Source: JAADEM01 sp965371855 (GTDB lineage: Bacteria > Bacteroidota > Bacteroidia > Bacteroidales > Marinilabiliaceae). Taken from it: DNA of 64,000 nucleotides. Numbering within the stretch: the first letter of the stretch is position 1; every line of letters begins with the position of its first letter. Positions 8,355 through 17,557 of this stretch are shown piece after piece. The stretch lies in contig CBDUZZ010000005.1 in the NCBI GenBank assembly GCA_965371855.1, positions 1-64,000 of the forward strand. The letters run 5' to 3'. Below the pieces are notes generated by a model. That model searched no databases and had not been told where the DNA came from. It saw only the letters and a program-made list of their open reading frames with translations. Made by a program: the position numbers and the translations under genes.

Positions 8355-8430
8355 TTACAATGTTTAGTCGGTAAAAAACATGAAACCTAGAACTTTTAAC
8401 TTTCAACTTGATAAACTTTCAACTACTTCA

Positions 8431-9528
8431 CTACTTCACAGCTTCCTTAACAATAGCCTCCATCTCATCATAATTCTCTTCCATACTTTTCAGAAGTTTG
8501 ATTTGAGCTCTGGTGCGTACCAAATTATGATCAGGATACTCTATTCTATAATAGTTATCACCATCGATATAATCATCGAAGAAACGTACAGCCTGTTCAT
8601 AAGTAAGAAGTTTAGCACCAAATGCCAGAGTATCGATTTCAGCAGGAGTTAAGAAATCCTTAGCTTCGCTCAGGTAACCTTTTATGAAACCACGATACAA
8701 ATCCATATTGATATTCACATTATCGATATTCTTATCATCTTCTAATCCGGTATTAGCACCATTACGTATTGCATCACCAATATCATAACAAACATACCCG
8801 GGCATTACAGTATCAAGATCGATGACACACAACACTTCATCATTCTCATCCAGCAATACATTATTGAACTTTGTATCCTGATGAACGATACGCTCCGGGA
8901 TAATACCTTCTCGTCCCATCTGAACAATTTTCTTATACTCTTCAGAGCGAGCCAACAGAAAGTCAACCTCATCCTGCACCTCTTTTGTGCGTCCTTTAGG
9001 ATCCGCTTTTACCGTCTTAATAAAATTATTGATACGCATCTCTGTGTTATGAAAATCAGGCAAGACAGGATAAAGAGGTTCACCGGGAAGGTCTGATAAC
9101 ATTTTCTGAAACTGACCAAAAGCTTTACCACCTGTAAAAGCCTGTTTTTCATTCGATAACTGATTATATGAACGAGTTCCTTCAATAAAAAGAAACACTC
9201 TCCAGTAACGACCTTCAGCATCATGAACAAAACCTTTACCATCAAAAGTATCAATTGGCGTCATCACCTGACGTTTCAAATCTACTCCGGGAACTTTTGC
9301 CAATTTTGTACGGATATGATCAGTAACCCGTTGAATATTTTTTGTTAACTCCGGTACATTCTTGAAAATTTGATGATTAACTATTTGCAACAAATAGTTA
9401 GGTGCATCATTTTCCTTTGTTTCTACCCGATAAGTAGTATTTATAAGGCCATCTCCAAAAACCTTAGCTTTATCGAATGTGCCCTCTATTTTAAACTGCT
9501 CAACAATGTTTTTAACATTTTCTTCCAT
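8431..9528 (-). CDS. APH-fold sugar kinase (N-acetylhexosamine kinase-like)
   Basis: This 365-residue kinase of the aminoglycoside-phosphotransferase/choline-kinase fold resembles the N-acetylhexosamine 1-kinase (NahK)/mucin-desulfatase-annotated group. The catalytic loop is HQDTKFNN (H216, D218, N223) and the metal-binding aspartates lie in VIDLDT (D237, D239). The N-lobe glycine loop is FGDGLINTTYRV (about residues 24-35). The expected reaction is ATP-dependent phosphorylation of a sugar or similar small alcohol in the cytoplasm. The neighbouring CBM9-like gene supports a carbohydrate role. The exact substrate is inferred from family only. Confidence 0.8.
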   Translation of the reverse strand: MEENVKNIVEQFKIEGTFDKAKVFGDGLINTTYRVETKENDAPNYLLQIVNHQIFKNVPELTKNIQRVTDHIRTKLAKVPGVDLKRQVMTPIDTFDGKGFVHDAEGRYWRVFLFIEGTRSYNQLSNEKQAFTGGKAFGQFQKMLSDLPGEPLYPVLPDFHNTEMRINNFIKTVKADPKGRTKEVQDEVDFLLARSEEYKKIVQMGREGIIPERIVHQDTKFNNVLLDENDEVLCVIDLDTVMPGYVCYDIGDAIRNGANTGLEDDKNIDNVNINMDLYRGFIKGYLSEAKDFLTPAEIDTLAFGAKLLTYEQAVRFFDDYIDGDNYYRIEYPDHNLVRTRAQIKLLKSMEENYDEMEAIVKEAVK

Positions 9529-9717
9529 GATAATGATATTTCATTTTTTTTACAAAAATATCAATTCTTTTCACTCATCCTAAAATAACAATCAGTTTAA
9601 TTGGATTTTAACTTTTCAATTTGATTATATTTACACCATATATAAGGTGAAAGATACATCGTTACAATTTAAGAATGAAAAATTCAAATACTCTAATTAA
9701 CAAACAGGCACATACAA

Positions 9718-10443
9718 ATGACCATCCATCCGGATAAAGACCCTTTAGGCAGAGCATTAATTGATTATCTGAATGGTAAACATGCAGACAACATTACTAT
9801 AAAATCAAGCATTACAGAAGATGATGTTATTCCTGTCAATTATCTTTTTCGTGATTTCAGTCAAATGCCGAAAATAGAACAGAAGGCTTTGCTTTTGTGC
9901 GATGGAAAGTTATTGGATGTTGGTGCCGGAAGCGGATCACACAGCCTCTATCTGCAAAAGAAGAGTTTTGATGTTACCGGATTAGATATTTCTGAAAATG
10001 CCTGTAATTGCTGCAAACAAAGGGGAGTAAAAGTTATTGCGAACAACGATTTTTTCTCCTTCTCGCCATCTGTAAAATATGATACTCTGCTTATGATGAT
10101 GAATGGGATTGGCTTTACTGGAACAGTTGCAAATCTTGACACCTTCTTTCACAAAGCAAAACAACTGCTTGCTCCCGGCGGACAAATCCTTTTAGACAGT
10201 TCAGACATCAGATATATGTTTGAAGATGATGAAGGTGAAAAAATATTTGCTTCCAAAGATAATGAGCCCTATTATGGTGAGGTAATCTACATGATGGAAT
10301 ATAAAGGCATAGCCGGAAATCCTTTCAAATGGCTGTTTATTGACCCTGATCTATTACAAAAAATAGCTAAAAAACAGGGGTTTAGGTGCAAACAAATTGT
10401 AACAGGAGCAAATTACGACTACCTGGCACAACTAACATTATAG
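9718..10443 (+). CDS. SAM-dependent methyltransferase (class I)
   Basis: This 241-residue protein has the Rossmann methyltransferase motif I LLDVGAGSGSHSLYL (about residues 65-79), the acidic end of strand 2 in VTGLDISENA (Asp90), a motif IV region YDTLLMMMNGIGF and the later motif GGQILLDSSD. It should transfer a methyl group from S-adenosylmethionine; the acceptor is unknown. It stands alone between a divergent kinase gene and the large surface protein. The sequence 9529-9717 is AT-rich with no clear consensus promoter. Confidence 0.85.
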   Translation: MTIHPDKDPLGRALIDYLNGKHADNITIKSSITEDDVIPVNYLFRDFSQMPKIEQKALLLCDGKLLDVGAGSGSHSLYLQKKSFDVTGLDISENACNCCKQRGVKVIANNDFFSFSPSVKYDTLLMMMNGIGFTGTVANLDTFFHKAKQLLAPGGQILLDSSDIRYMFEDDEGEKIFASKDNEPYYGEVIYMMEYKGIAGNPFKWLFIDPDLLQKIAKKQGFRCKQIVTGANYDYLAQLTL

Positions 10444-10591
10444 CATTAACATTTTATCAACAACCATTTTTTTTGATAAGTTTCCTTTAAATAAACATAG
10501 AAAAGTACTATTTTTACATTATATTGTAATTAACAATGTCTAAAACAAACATTTAAACTCCATTTCCGTATAAACTGAAAAAAATTGAGCT

Positions 10592-13500
10592 ATGAAAAAT
10601 ATTTACTCCCTGTTATTCGGCATTTTACTTTCGTTTTATAGTTTTTCTGTAATTGCACAACCCAGCATTTCAACTTATGACCCGACACAAGATGCTACCG
10701 GTGTGGCTGTGGATAAAACTCTTGTATTGACTTTTGATCAAAACATACGGTTTAACCCTTCCGACACAAGGTATTATGTTGAGTTATTTAAAAGCGACGG
10801 AACACCTATTGAAGATTGGCAAATAAGAAATGGAGCTGCCGATCCTGGATTATCAATCTCAGGAACTCAACTTTCAATAAATCCTTCATCAGATTTAGAT
10901 GGGAGTACTACATACTATGTTTTAATAGAGGCTGATGGAATACAATCAGATCCGGGAGGTGTTGGTTTTGGTGGAATTTCAAGCACTACTCAATGGCGAT
11001 TTACAACCGTAGCGCCTTCTCTTTACATTACTGATTACACTCCTGACCAGGACGCAACAGGCATTCCCATAAACCAAACGCTTTCGCTAACTTTTAATGA
11101 TAATATTAAATTTAACGCAAGCTCTACACGTTACTATATTGAGATTTTTGAAGTAGGAAATAGTCAATCAGTCTTTGAATACACAATAAGAAATGGAAGT
11201 GCTGATTCGGAAGTAACTATTTCCGGTAATCAACTCACTATTAATCCCGCATCCAATTTAGTTGGAAATAAAACATACTATGTATTAATTGATGCCGACG
11301 GTATTCAATCAGATCCGGGGGGTGTTAATTTCGCCGGAATTTCAAGTGATACAGAATGGAGATTTACAACCTCATCCACTGCTCCAAGTATAACTACATA
11401 CAATCCTACCCAGAATTCCACAACTACTCTTATTGATCAAAACTTAGTTTTAACCTTTAGTGAAAACATTGCATTTAACAGTTCTGCTACAAGATATTAT
11501 GTGGAAGTATATGAGGATGGTGTTTCAACTGCTGTTTTTGATTACCAGATTAGATATGGAAGTGCTGATGCCGGACTTTCAATTTCAGGAGATCAGTTAA
11601 TAATCGACCCATCGTCTGATTTGGATTACAACACATCATATTATGTATTAATTGATGCAGATGGTATTGTTTCATCTTCAACCGGCACAGGATTTTCAGG
11701 CCTTTTAAATAACACAGATTGGGCTTTTACAACCGTCACTGAGGAGATCCCAACTCTTAATCCTGTTGACGGTGCAACTAATGTATCCAGAACACCCACA
11801 TTATCAGCAACATTCTCCGACAATATCACATTTGAAGATAAAACTACAATTACAGTTTATGAAACTGCTGACCCTACTAACTTTATTAATTTAAGTAGCG
11901 GGACAGCACCTTTTTACGGAGACAGAGATTCCAGACTGACTGTAAATGGAGCAACATTTTCTATTGATTTGTCAAATGATATTTTAGATGGCAATACAGA
12001 ATGGGCTGTTTATATACCAACTGACCAATTAAGTATAAACGGGGTGTTTTTTAATAAATTTGATGATTTTAATAATCCAAATTGGGCATTTACTACAGCT
12101 ACCAACCTGCCTGAACCTGTGGTACAAACATATAGTCCTTTACAAGATGCCACCGGAGTATCAATACAGGAAACATTAACTCTCACTTTTGACATGGATA
12201 TTCAGGCAAATCAAGGAACTACAACAACTTATTTAAAGCTATTCAAAACTGGAGATAGCAATCCTATTATTCAATGTCAGATTGACAATGGTGCTATTGA
12301 ACCCAACAAAGGTGTAAGCATCACCGATAATATTTTAACGATTGATCCACCAAATGACCTTGATCCGGACACTGAGTATTATATTACAATTGATGCAGGA
12401 ACTGTTGAATCAATGAACGGAGTAGCTTATGCCGGTATTGACAATTCATCAACAATATGGAAGTTTCATACCGAGGTGCCACCGGCTATAACCACTTATG
12501 ACCCTGTTAATGATGCCACAGAAGTTGACATTGCCAAGGTGATAAATATTACTTTTGATAAAAACATTGCGCCCAACCCTTTAGCTGATTTCTATTATAT
12601 CAAAATATTTGATGAAGCCGATGACAGTGAATTTTTAAGTATTCAAGTTCGTAACGGAGTTTTTGAAGCAGGAAAAGGAGCAAGCATAAGTAATAATGTT
12701 CTTACTATTGATTCCCCAAGTGATTTTGAAGCAAGTAAAACTTACTATATGACCATTGATTATGGCGCAATTCACGGAACTGATGGAACAGTTTTCGGTG
12801 GTATTGACAACAATACTACAAACTACAAATTTTCTACTGTAACCAATCCGCCGGCAGTGGTAACATTTGATCCGGTTCAGGATGCTATTGAAGTTCCGAT
12901 AGATAAAGTTCTTACTATTGATTTCGATAAAAACATTCAGGCAAATTCAGGTATAACTAATAAATACCTGTATTTATATGAGGCCGGTAATCCTAGTTAT
13001 GTTTATCAATACACATTTCAGGGAGGAACTATTTCACCTTCTGGTGCAATTTCAATTTCCGGTAGTGCACTTACTATTGATTTCCCGGCAGATCTGAACC
13101 TCAACACAGATTATTACATTACAATTGATAACGGAGCGATTGAATCAGCGTCAACAGGTGACCCTTATGGAGGTATTGATAATAGTGTTTCCAACAACTG
13201 GCGATTTAAAACCATTGCGCCACCGGAGTGGGCTGTTGATTATCCAAGAATAGAATACCAAACAGAAGATAATCTTGATCTGTTAGGACAAACACACAAA
13301 TCCGGGAACTACTATTACGTAGTAACCCGAAGCACTACAGCTCCTACCGAAGCTCAAATTGTAGCCGGACAGGATGAAAATAGTGCTGCTGCTCTTATAA
13401 TCGGTAACGGAACAATGACTGCAAACACAGAATTTAGCTCAAGTCTGGATATCTCAGGTCTTACTATTAATCTTGATCATTACATATACGTTGTAGCGCA

Positions 13501-15073
13501 AGAGACTACTTACAGTTTATACTCTACAACTGAACAGATTATTTTTGTACGTAATGTTGTTAATACATGGACCGGTGCAGTATCCAATGTATTTAATGAA
13601 CCCGGCAACTGGTCTGAGGCGTATGTTAATTCCGGAAGTATGTATGTTCTTCAAACAGCAACTAATTTTCCACTGTTAGATGCTACTATAGAAGTTAACA
13701 ATATTGAAGTTGAATCAGGAGCTCAGCTTACTGTAGGAACTAGTGGAAATGTAACTGTATTAGGAACATTGGATTTATACTCTTCTGCAACACAAAATGC
13801 TTCATTCATTAATGACGGCACGTTTACTATTAATGCTAATAAAGTAAGGATACATCAGACTATTAGTGCAAATACACGTGACTATTACGTAAGCTCACCT
13901 GTGGTAGGTGCAACCCAAAACAATAGTGGTGCCGACTTAGGCATGTATTATTGGGATAATGCAACAGGTAACTGGATACTTGCCAGTCCCACAAGCTCTA
14001 TGGTAGCGACTACGGGATATGTACTAAGAAGCAACAACGACCTTGTTTTTACTGGCGCACTAAATAACGGTATACAAACAGCTACAGTTTATCGAAGTAC
14101 AAGCGGATTAGGATGGAACTTAATTGGTAATCCTTATCCCTCAGCCATTGACTGGACAGACAGCGGTTTTACAAAAACCAATGTTGTTGATGCTTTCTGG
14201 ATATATCTTAATGATCAGGAACAATATGGAGTTTATAATACTCCCGGAGGAGTTGCAGTAAACATTACAAATCCACAAATCCCATCAAATCATGCATTCT
14301 GGGTGAAAGTACCTGATCCAAACACTTCAGGTGATGTAAGATTTACTAATGCAGTAAGAGTACATAACAATACATCATACTTAAAGAATGCTTCTGCATC
14401 AACAAATCCAACACTTAAGATTGCAGGTGTTAACGACACATATCGTGACGAGATAGCTGTTGTTTTCAATGACAATGCCACTCCGAATATGGATGAATAT
14501 GACTCAGAAAAGAAATTCTCTTCTAACGATAATTTTATACAGTTTTTCACTACTGTAGAATCTAAGGAATTATGTATAAATGGATATCCACTATATACAA
14601 GTGACTTTACAATTCCTTTAAGTTTTCAAGTTGAACAACCCGGAACTTACTCCATTGAAAGAGTTGATTATTCTAACTTCCCTGGTGATCATACAGTTTT
14701 GTTAGAAGACGTGTTGGAAAACAAAACAGTTGATCTAATTGCTGAGGGTAGTTATACATTTAGTGTTAATGGAACAGGAACAGTTACTGACAGATTCCTT
14801 CTTACATTCAAAGGTGATTTTGCAACTGCAATAGATCCGATTAGTAAAAAGTCAATAACACAAATATATGGTTACAACAAATCTATAATTATTAAAACAA
14901 CGGATTTACAAGATGCCAATTATAAAATTTATGACGTTAATGGTCAGCTTATAAAAGAAGGGCTTTTAACATCAAACATAAAGACTTCTGTAAATATTGG
15001 AAGAAACGGCCTATTTGTTGTCAAAATCATTTACAAAAATGGAGTTGATTCAAAAAAAGTTGTGCTAAATTAA
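10592..15073 (+). CDS. giant surface protein with seven Ig-like (SbsA/Big_5) repeats and T9SS-type tail
   Basis: This 1493-residue secreted protein begins with a Sec signal peptide (cleavage after about VIAQ, residue 23). Seven repeats of about 110-125 residues follow. Each opens with a P-x-Y-x-P-x-x-x-A-T-x-V-type strand, continues LTFDxNI, and ends YYVLIDADGI-like plus WRFTT. This is the SbsA Ig-like (Big_5) pattern and covers about residues 24-880. The middle has a beta-rich region (YPRIEYQTEDN) and an N-terminal-to-tail part with ISANTRDYYVSSPV and GWNLIGNPYPSAIDW. The last 60 residues (YKIYDVNGQLIKEG to VDSKKVVLN) fit a type A sorting signal of the type IX secretion system. It is probably exported and anchored on the cell surface. 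No catalytic domain is seen, so an adhesin or structural role is likely. Confidence 0.85.
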   Translation: MKNIYSLLFGILLSFYSFSVIAQPSISTYDPTQDATGVAVDKTLVLTFDQNIRFNPSDTRYYVELFKSDGTPIEDWQIRNGAADPGLSISGTQLSINPSSDLDGSTTYYVLIEADGIQSDPGGVGFGGISSTTQWRFTTVAPSLYITDYTPDQDATGIPINQTLSLTFNDNIKFNASSTRYYIEIFEVGNSQSVFEYTIRNGSADSEVTISGNQLTINPASNLVGNKTYYVLIDADGIQSDPGGVNFAGISSDTEWRFTTSSTAPSITTYNPTQNSTTTLIDQNLVLTFSENIAFNSSATRYYVEVYEDGVSTAVFDYQIRYGSADAGLSISGDQLIIDPSSDLDYNTSYYVLIDADGIVSSSTGTGFSGLLNNTDWAFTTVTEEIPTLNPVDGATNVSRTPTLSATFSDNITFEDKTTITVYETADPTNFINLSSGTAPFYGDRDSRLTVNGATFSIDLSNDILDGNTEWAVYIPTDQLSINGVFFNKFDDFNNPNWAFTTATNLPEPVVQTYSPLQDATGVSIQETLTLTFDMDIQANQGTTTTYLKLFKTGDSNPIIQCQIDNGAIEPNKGVSITDNILTIDPPNDLDPDTEYYITIDAGTVESMNGVAYAGIDNSSTIWKFHTEVPPAITTYDPVNDATEVDIAKVINITFDKNIAPNPLADFYYIKIFDEADDSEFLSIQVRNGVFEAGKGASISNNVLTIDSPSDFEASKTYYMTIDYGAIHGTDGTVFGGIDNNTTNYKFSTVTNPPAVVTFDPVQDAIEVPIDKVLTIDFDKNIQANSGITNKYLYLYEAGNPSYVYQYTFQGGTISPSGAISISGSALTIDFPADLNLNTDYYITIDNGAIESASTGDPYGGIDNSVSNNWRFKTIAPPEWAVDYPRIEYQTEDNLDLLGQTHKSGNYYYVVTRSTTAPTEAQIVAGQDENSAAALIIGNGTMTANTEFSSSLDISGLTINLDHYIYVVAQETTYSLYSTTEQIIFVRNVVNTWTGAVSNVFNEPGNWSEAYVNSGSMYVLQTATNFPLLDATIEVNNIEVESGAQLTVGTSGNVTVLGTLDLYSSATQNASFINDGTFTINANKVRIHQTISANTRDYYVSSPVVGATQNNSGADLGMYYWDNATGNWILASPTSSMVATTGYVLRSNNDLVFTGALNNGIQTATVYRSTSGLGWNLIGNPYPSAIDWTDSGFTKTNVVDAFWIYLNDQEQYGVYNTPGGVAVNITNPQIPSNHAFWVKVPDPNTSGDVRFTNAVRVHNNTSYLKNASASTNPTLKIAGVNDTYRDEIAVVFNDNATPNMDEYDSEKKFSSNDNFIQFFTTVESKELCINGYPLYTSDFTIPLSFQVEQPGTYSIERVDYSNFPGDHTVLLEDVLENKTVDLIAEGSYTFSVNGTGTVTDRFLLTFKGDFATAIDPISKKSITQIYGYNKSIIIKTTDLQDANYKIYDVNGQLIKEGLLTSNIKTSVNIGRNGLFVVKIIYKNGVDSKKVVLN

Positions 15074-15103
15074 TTTGACCATTAAATAGTTTTACTATTT
15101 TTG
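15074..15103 (+). promoter_or_regulatory. promoter of the small acidic/proline-rich peptide gene
   Basis: TTTG (15074-15077), an 18-bp spacer and TATTTTTG (15096-15103) match the Bacteroidota consensus. The ATG begins at 15110, only 6 bp after the -7 element, so the transcript would be leaderless or nearly so. The element starts directly after the stop of the giant surface protein gene. Confidence 0.7.
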
Positions 15104-15109
15104 CATAAT

Positions 15110-15283
15110 ATGCAGAAGAAGATATATAAAAAACCTCAAATAGATAAAATTATTATTGATAATCAAATCTCATTAATTTTAATGAGTTGGGATGATGATG
15201 ATGATCCACCTCCACCTCCACCATTTGGTGCACAACAGGCAAATCCATTTGAGGAGAATTCATTTAAGGATAATAACAACTAG
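15110..15283 (+). CDS. small protein with Asp5-Pro6 tract
   Basis: This 57-residue peptide begins MQKKIYKKPQIDKIIIDNQI and continues into a hydrophobic SLILMS, then W-D5-P6 and an Asn/Glu-rich tail. An upstream TTG at 15101 in the same frame lies inside the -7 element and is not the start. The basic head, the I-D-x-x-I-S-L-x-L-M-S segment, and an acidic/proline-rich variable tail resemble short unannotated Bacteroidota proteins encoded next to surface-protein genes. That resemblance is from memory and not verified. It has its own promoter and a perfect terminator, which strongly suggests a real gene. Function unknown. Confidence 0.65.
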   Translation: MQKKIYKKPQIDKIIIDNQISLILMSWDDDDDPPPPPPFGAQQANPFEENSFKDNNN

Positions 15284-15290
15284 AATATAA

Positions 15291-15321
15291 AAAGAGGCTT
15301 TAAAATTAAAGCCTCTTTTTT
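15291..15321. terminator. bidirectional intrinsic terminator
   Basis: A perfect 12-bp stem (AAAGAGGCTTTA at 15291-15302, TAAAGCCTCTTT at 15307-15318) has a 4-base loop, with T-runs on one strand and A-runs on the other. It serves the small peptide gene (plus) and mnmH (minus), which converge here. Confidence 0.9.
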
Positions 15322-16357
15322 ATTCAAACAATTTCTTACTATAATAATTCTTTTTCAAATATCTAGCGGTAACTGTGGGTTCATCATTATCCGTATCAAT
15401 CACTTTTTTACGGCCTGACCGCTTATCAATAGCATGTTTGTATGTTTTATCGTAATACTCCAAAGCAATACGAACTGCCACATCAAACTCCCCATTCTCC
15501 ACGGCACTAAGGGCATTTTGTGTTCTTACTCCACCAAGCCGTTTCGATATTTTCTGAAATGAGGCTATCAGGTCTTCTTTACTAAAACGGGCATAATCAT
15601 CCACAAGACGTTTTACTCTATACTCAGGTTCCGGATTAACGTGAACGGTATCGGCTCTGGCAAGTAATTCAAACAAATCATCAGGGATAAAACTTCGACC
15701 AATAGATTTACTTTCCCCCTCAACCCATACCGGTTTGTCTGTATCAAACTCTCTAAACTCATGATGAATATCATTCTCAAACTGCTCATTGGTTGGTTGG
15801 GGCAATTCGCCTAAGCTACCAAAAGCAGACCCTTTATGATGAGCCAGTCCTTCCAGATCAAGAACCTGCTCGCCCATACTTTTCAGGTTATCCAGAATTG
15901 CTGTTTTTCCCGATCCGGTAGGCCCTGCAATAACAATAAATTTCCAGTTACTCTTCTCAAGCAATTCGTGAAATGAATTCCGGTAGGCCTTATACCCGTC
16001 TTTTAAAAGATAGCATTCTATACCAGCTGTTTCAAACAACCAGGCCATACTGGAACTGCGCATGCCACCTCGCCAGCAATGAATATACAGAGATTTTCCA
16101 TCTGATATCTTTTTTGCCTTAAGAACCATATTTTTCATCTGCGGGCCTACAAATTCCAGTCCTTTAAGAACAGCCTTCTCTTTCCCCTGTTTTTTGTAGA
16201 TAGTCCCTACGACAGCACGCTGTTCATCACTAAATAGCGGTATGTTGAATGCACCGGGAATATGCCCCTTCTCAAATTCAGCAGGAGTACGAACATCAAT
16301 GATTTGACCCTCTTTGCTGTTTTGTAAAAATTCTTCCGGTAATAATATTTTTGCCAT
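15320..16357 (-). CDS. mnmH: tRNA 2-selenouridine/geranyl-2-thiouridine synthase MnmH (SelU)
   Basis: MnmH replaces sulfur by selenium, via a geranylated intermediate, in the 2-thiouridine at wobble position 34 of certain tRNAs. The N-terminal rhodanese domain carries the catalytic cysteine in IHCWRGGMRS (Cys94 from the chosen start), and the C-terminal P-loop is GPTGSGKT (145-152). The length of 345 residues is normal. I chose the ATG at 16357, 2 bp after the stop of the upstream gene. An earlier in-frame ATG at 16378 would overlap that gene and adds seven non-homologous residues. Activity with selenium would need selenophosphate synthase, which is not in this window. Confidence 0.92.
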   Translation of the reverse strand: MAKILLPEEFLQNSKEGQIIDVRTPAEFEKGHIPGAFNIPLFSDEQRAVVGTIYKKQGKEKAVLKGLEFVGPQMKNMVLKAKKISDGKSLYIHCWRGGMRSSSMAWLFETAGIECYLLKDGYKAYRNSFHELLEKSNWKFIVIAGPTGSGKTAILDNLKSMGEQVLDLEGLAHHKGSAFGSLGELPQPTNEQFENDIHHEFREFDTDKPVWVEGESKSIGRSFIPDDLFELLARADTVHVNPEPEYRVKRLVDDYARFSKEDLIASFQKISKRLGGVRTQNALSAVENGEFDVAVRIALEYYDKTYKHAIDKRSGRKKVIDTDNDEPTVTARYLKKNYYSKKLFE

Positions 16358-16359
16358 AA

Positions 16360-16635
16360 CTAAAGTGTCACACTCCACGTATCTTCAATGTTATTTCTCC
16401 AATCAGCAAATTTCTCATCCCCTCCTCTCACTTTCCAGTCTGAATCAATTGTAAGCTTTGAACTTATGCCACCCCGAGGGTTACATATCATAGTTAATCG
16501 TATTCTTTCCGGATCATAAACCTCCATCAGGTGATCATAAAAAACATTAACAAGCCTCTCATAAGCCTCTTTAGAAGGGTTTGGTATAGATTTTAATAAT
16601 GATTTATCAATACTCTTGTAAGTTAAGACCTTCAT
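16360..16635 (-). CDS. small QueF-like (T-fold half) protein
   Basis: This 91-residue protein resembles the C-terminal end of QueF (preQ0 reductase): YDHLMEVYDPERIRL followed by NPRGGISSKL parallels the QueF stretch ending in RGGL/RGGI. It lacks the QueF catalytic cysteine region and the FRNxNEFHE-type motif, so it cannot be an ordinary nitrile reductase. It ends 2 bp before mnmH, an obvious co-transcribed pair, which links it by context to wobble-base modification. The family assignment is my reading of a short motif and is uncertain. Otherwise it is a conserved small protein of unknown function. Confidence 0.5.
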   Translation of the reverse strand: MKVLTYKSIDKSLLKSIPNPSKEAYERLVNVFYDHLMEVYDPERIRLTMICNPRGGISSKLTIDSDWKVRGGDEKFADWRNNIEDTWSVTL

Positions 16636-16866
16636 TTCAATTTTCTATTTATGATTTATGATTGATTATTGCGATTACAAAAATAATAAAAAATACCGGC
16701 TCAATAATTATATAACCATATTTGATTTATTTAAGGTAATTGATAACTATGTTTCATAGATCAAATAATTATTTTAAGCGTTTTAATCACTTTTCTTTCC
16801 GGAATAATTTCCTCAGTTATTATAAGAAATAGAGTAAGAAAAGAAAGTATGCATTGTAACACTACA

Positions 16867-17517
16867 TCATTGCCTCATTGAGGTATTCATATCTCTCACA
16901 ATAAACCAGATATAAAAACTCAATACACCTGCAAAGAGACACCATATAGAGATCATGTACTGGATGTAAAAAACTTTTGATATAACAAACAGCAGAAGCA
17001 TAAGAATGCCGAGAATATTAATCTTTCTAATACTTGAAAAAATAAACGGAAAGGCTGCAGGAATAAGGTAAAATATTCCGCTCCACCAATTAATACTTTT
17101 GAAATGGCCAACTTTGTAAAAGATATGTTGTTCCATGATTTCTGCACTTACATCAAATACAATTAGGCGATATCCTAAAAGCAAAGCCAGCACAATCCCC
17201 AAAACCATAGAAAAAGTAATTAGCTGTTTTCGTTTCCTGTTCTTCTCTAATGCATACACCGACAGTGGCACCCACACAGGCCATATAAGCTGTGCGAAAA
17301 TCAGAAAGCCATAGTTTGAGATAGTTCCAATAGCATCATACCCTTCATTCTGTAATGACACCCACAGCCACCCTTCCATGAATTGCTGAATACCGAACAA
17401 AATTGGTATCATAGCAAAAAACAACTGCTCTCGTTTTTTACTCACAATAATTGTCAAAACACCTGTGGTTACAAGCACTGCACTTGCGCCAAAACTAACT
17501 TCTGCCGAAAAACACAT
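16867..17517 (-). CDS. DUF6629-type integral membrane protein
   Basis: This 216-residue protein has about seven transmembrane segments. The opening MCFSAEVSFGASAVLVTTGV and the following LFFAMIPILFGIQQFMEGWLW match the DUF6629 family signature (MCFSA..., PLLFGIQQ-EG). The function of the family is unknown. It stands alone, with a tandem GAATTAC repeat directly upstream (17525-17552). The 230 bp downstream (16636-16866) hold no visible feature. Confidence 0.75.
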   Translation of the reverse strand: MCFSAEVSFGASAVLVTTGVLTIIVSKKREQLFFAMIPILFGIQQFMEGWLWVSLQNEGYDAIGTISNYGFLIFAQLIWPVWVPLSVYALEKNRKRKQLITFSMVLGIVLALLLGYRLIVFDVSAEIMEQHIFYKVGHFKSINWWSGIFYLIPAAFPFIFSSIRKINILGILMLLLFVISKVFYIQYMISIWCLFAGVLSFYIWFIVRDMNTSMRQ

Positions 17518-17524
17518 ACTTTAT

Positions 17525-17552
17525 GAATTACGAATTACGAATTACGAATTAC
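17525..17552. repeat. tandem repeat (GAATTAC)x4
   Basis: Four exact 7-bp units lie between two minus-strand genes. The same unit recurs at 29646-29685. Other intergenic gaps carry different tandem words, so this is one of a set of simple repeats. Confidence 0.9.
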
Positions 17553-17557
17553 ATTAT

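Noticed and set aside
8380..9700. Plus-strand open frames antisense to the kinase gene
   Set aside because: They overlap a strongly conserved coding frame and have no promoter or family features.
10592..13250. Repeated DNA in the giant surface gene as a possible CRISPR or tandem array
   Set aside because: Repeats are about 110-125 codons, diverged, and in frame as Ig-like domains.
17525..17552. GAATTAC array as a CRISPR or iteron origin
   Set aside because: Units are contiguous with no spacers, and no replication gene is near. The same word recurs at 29646 in plain intergenic DNA.
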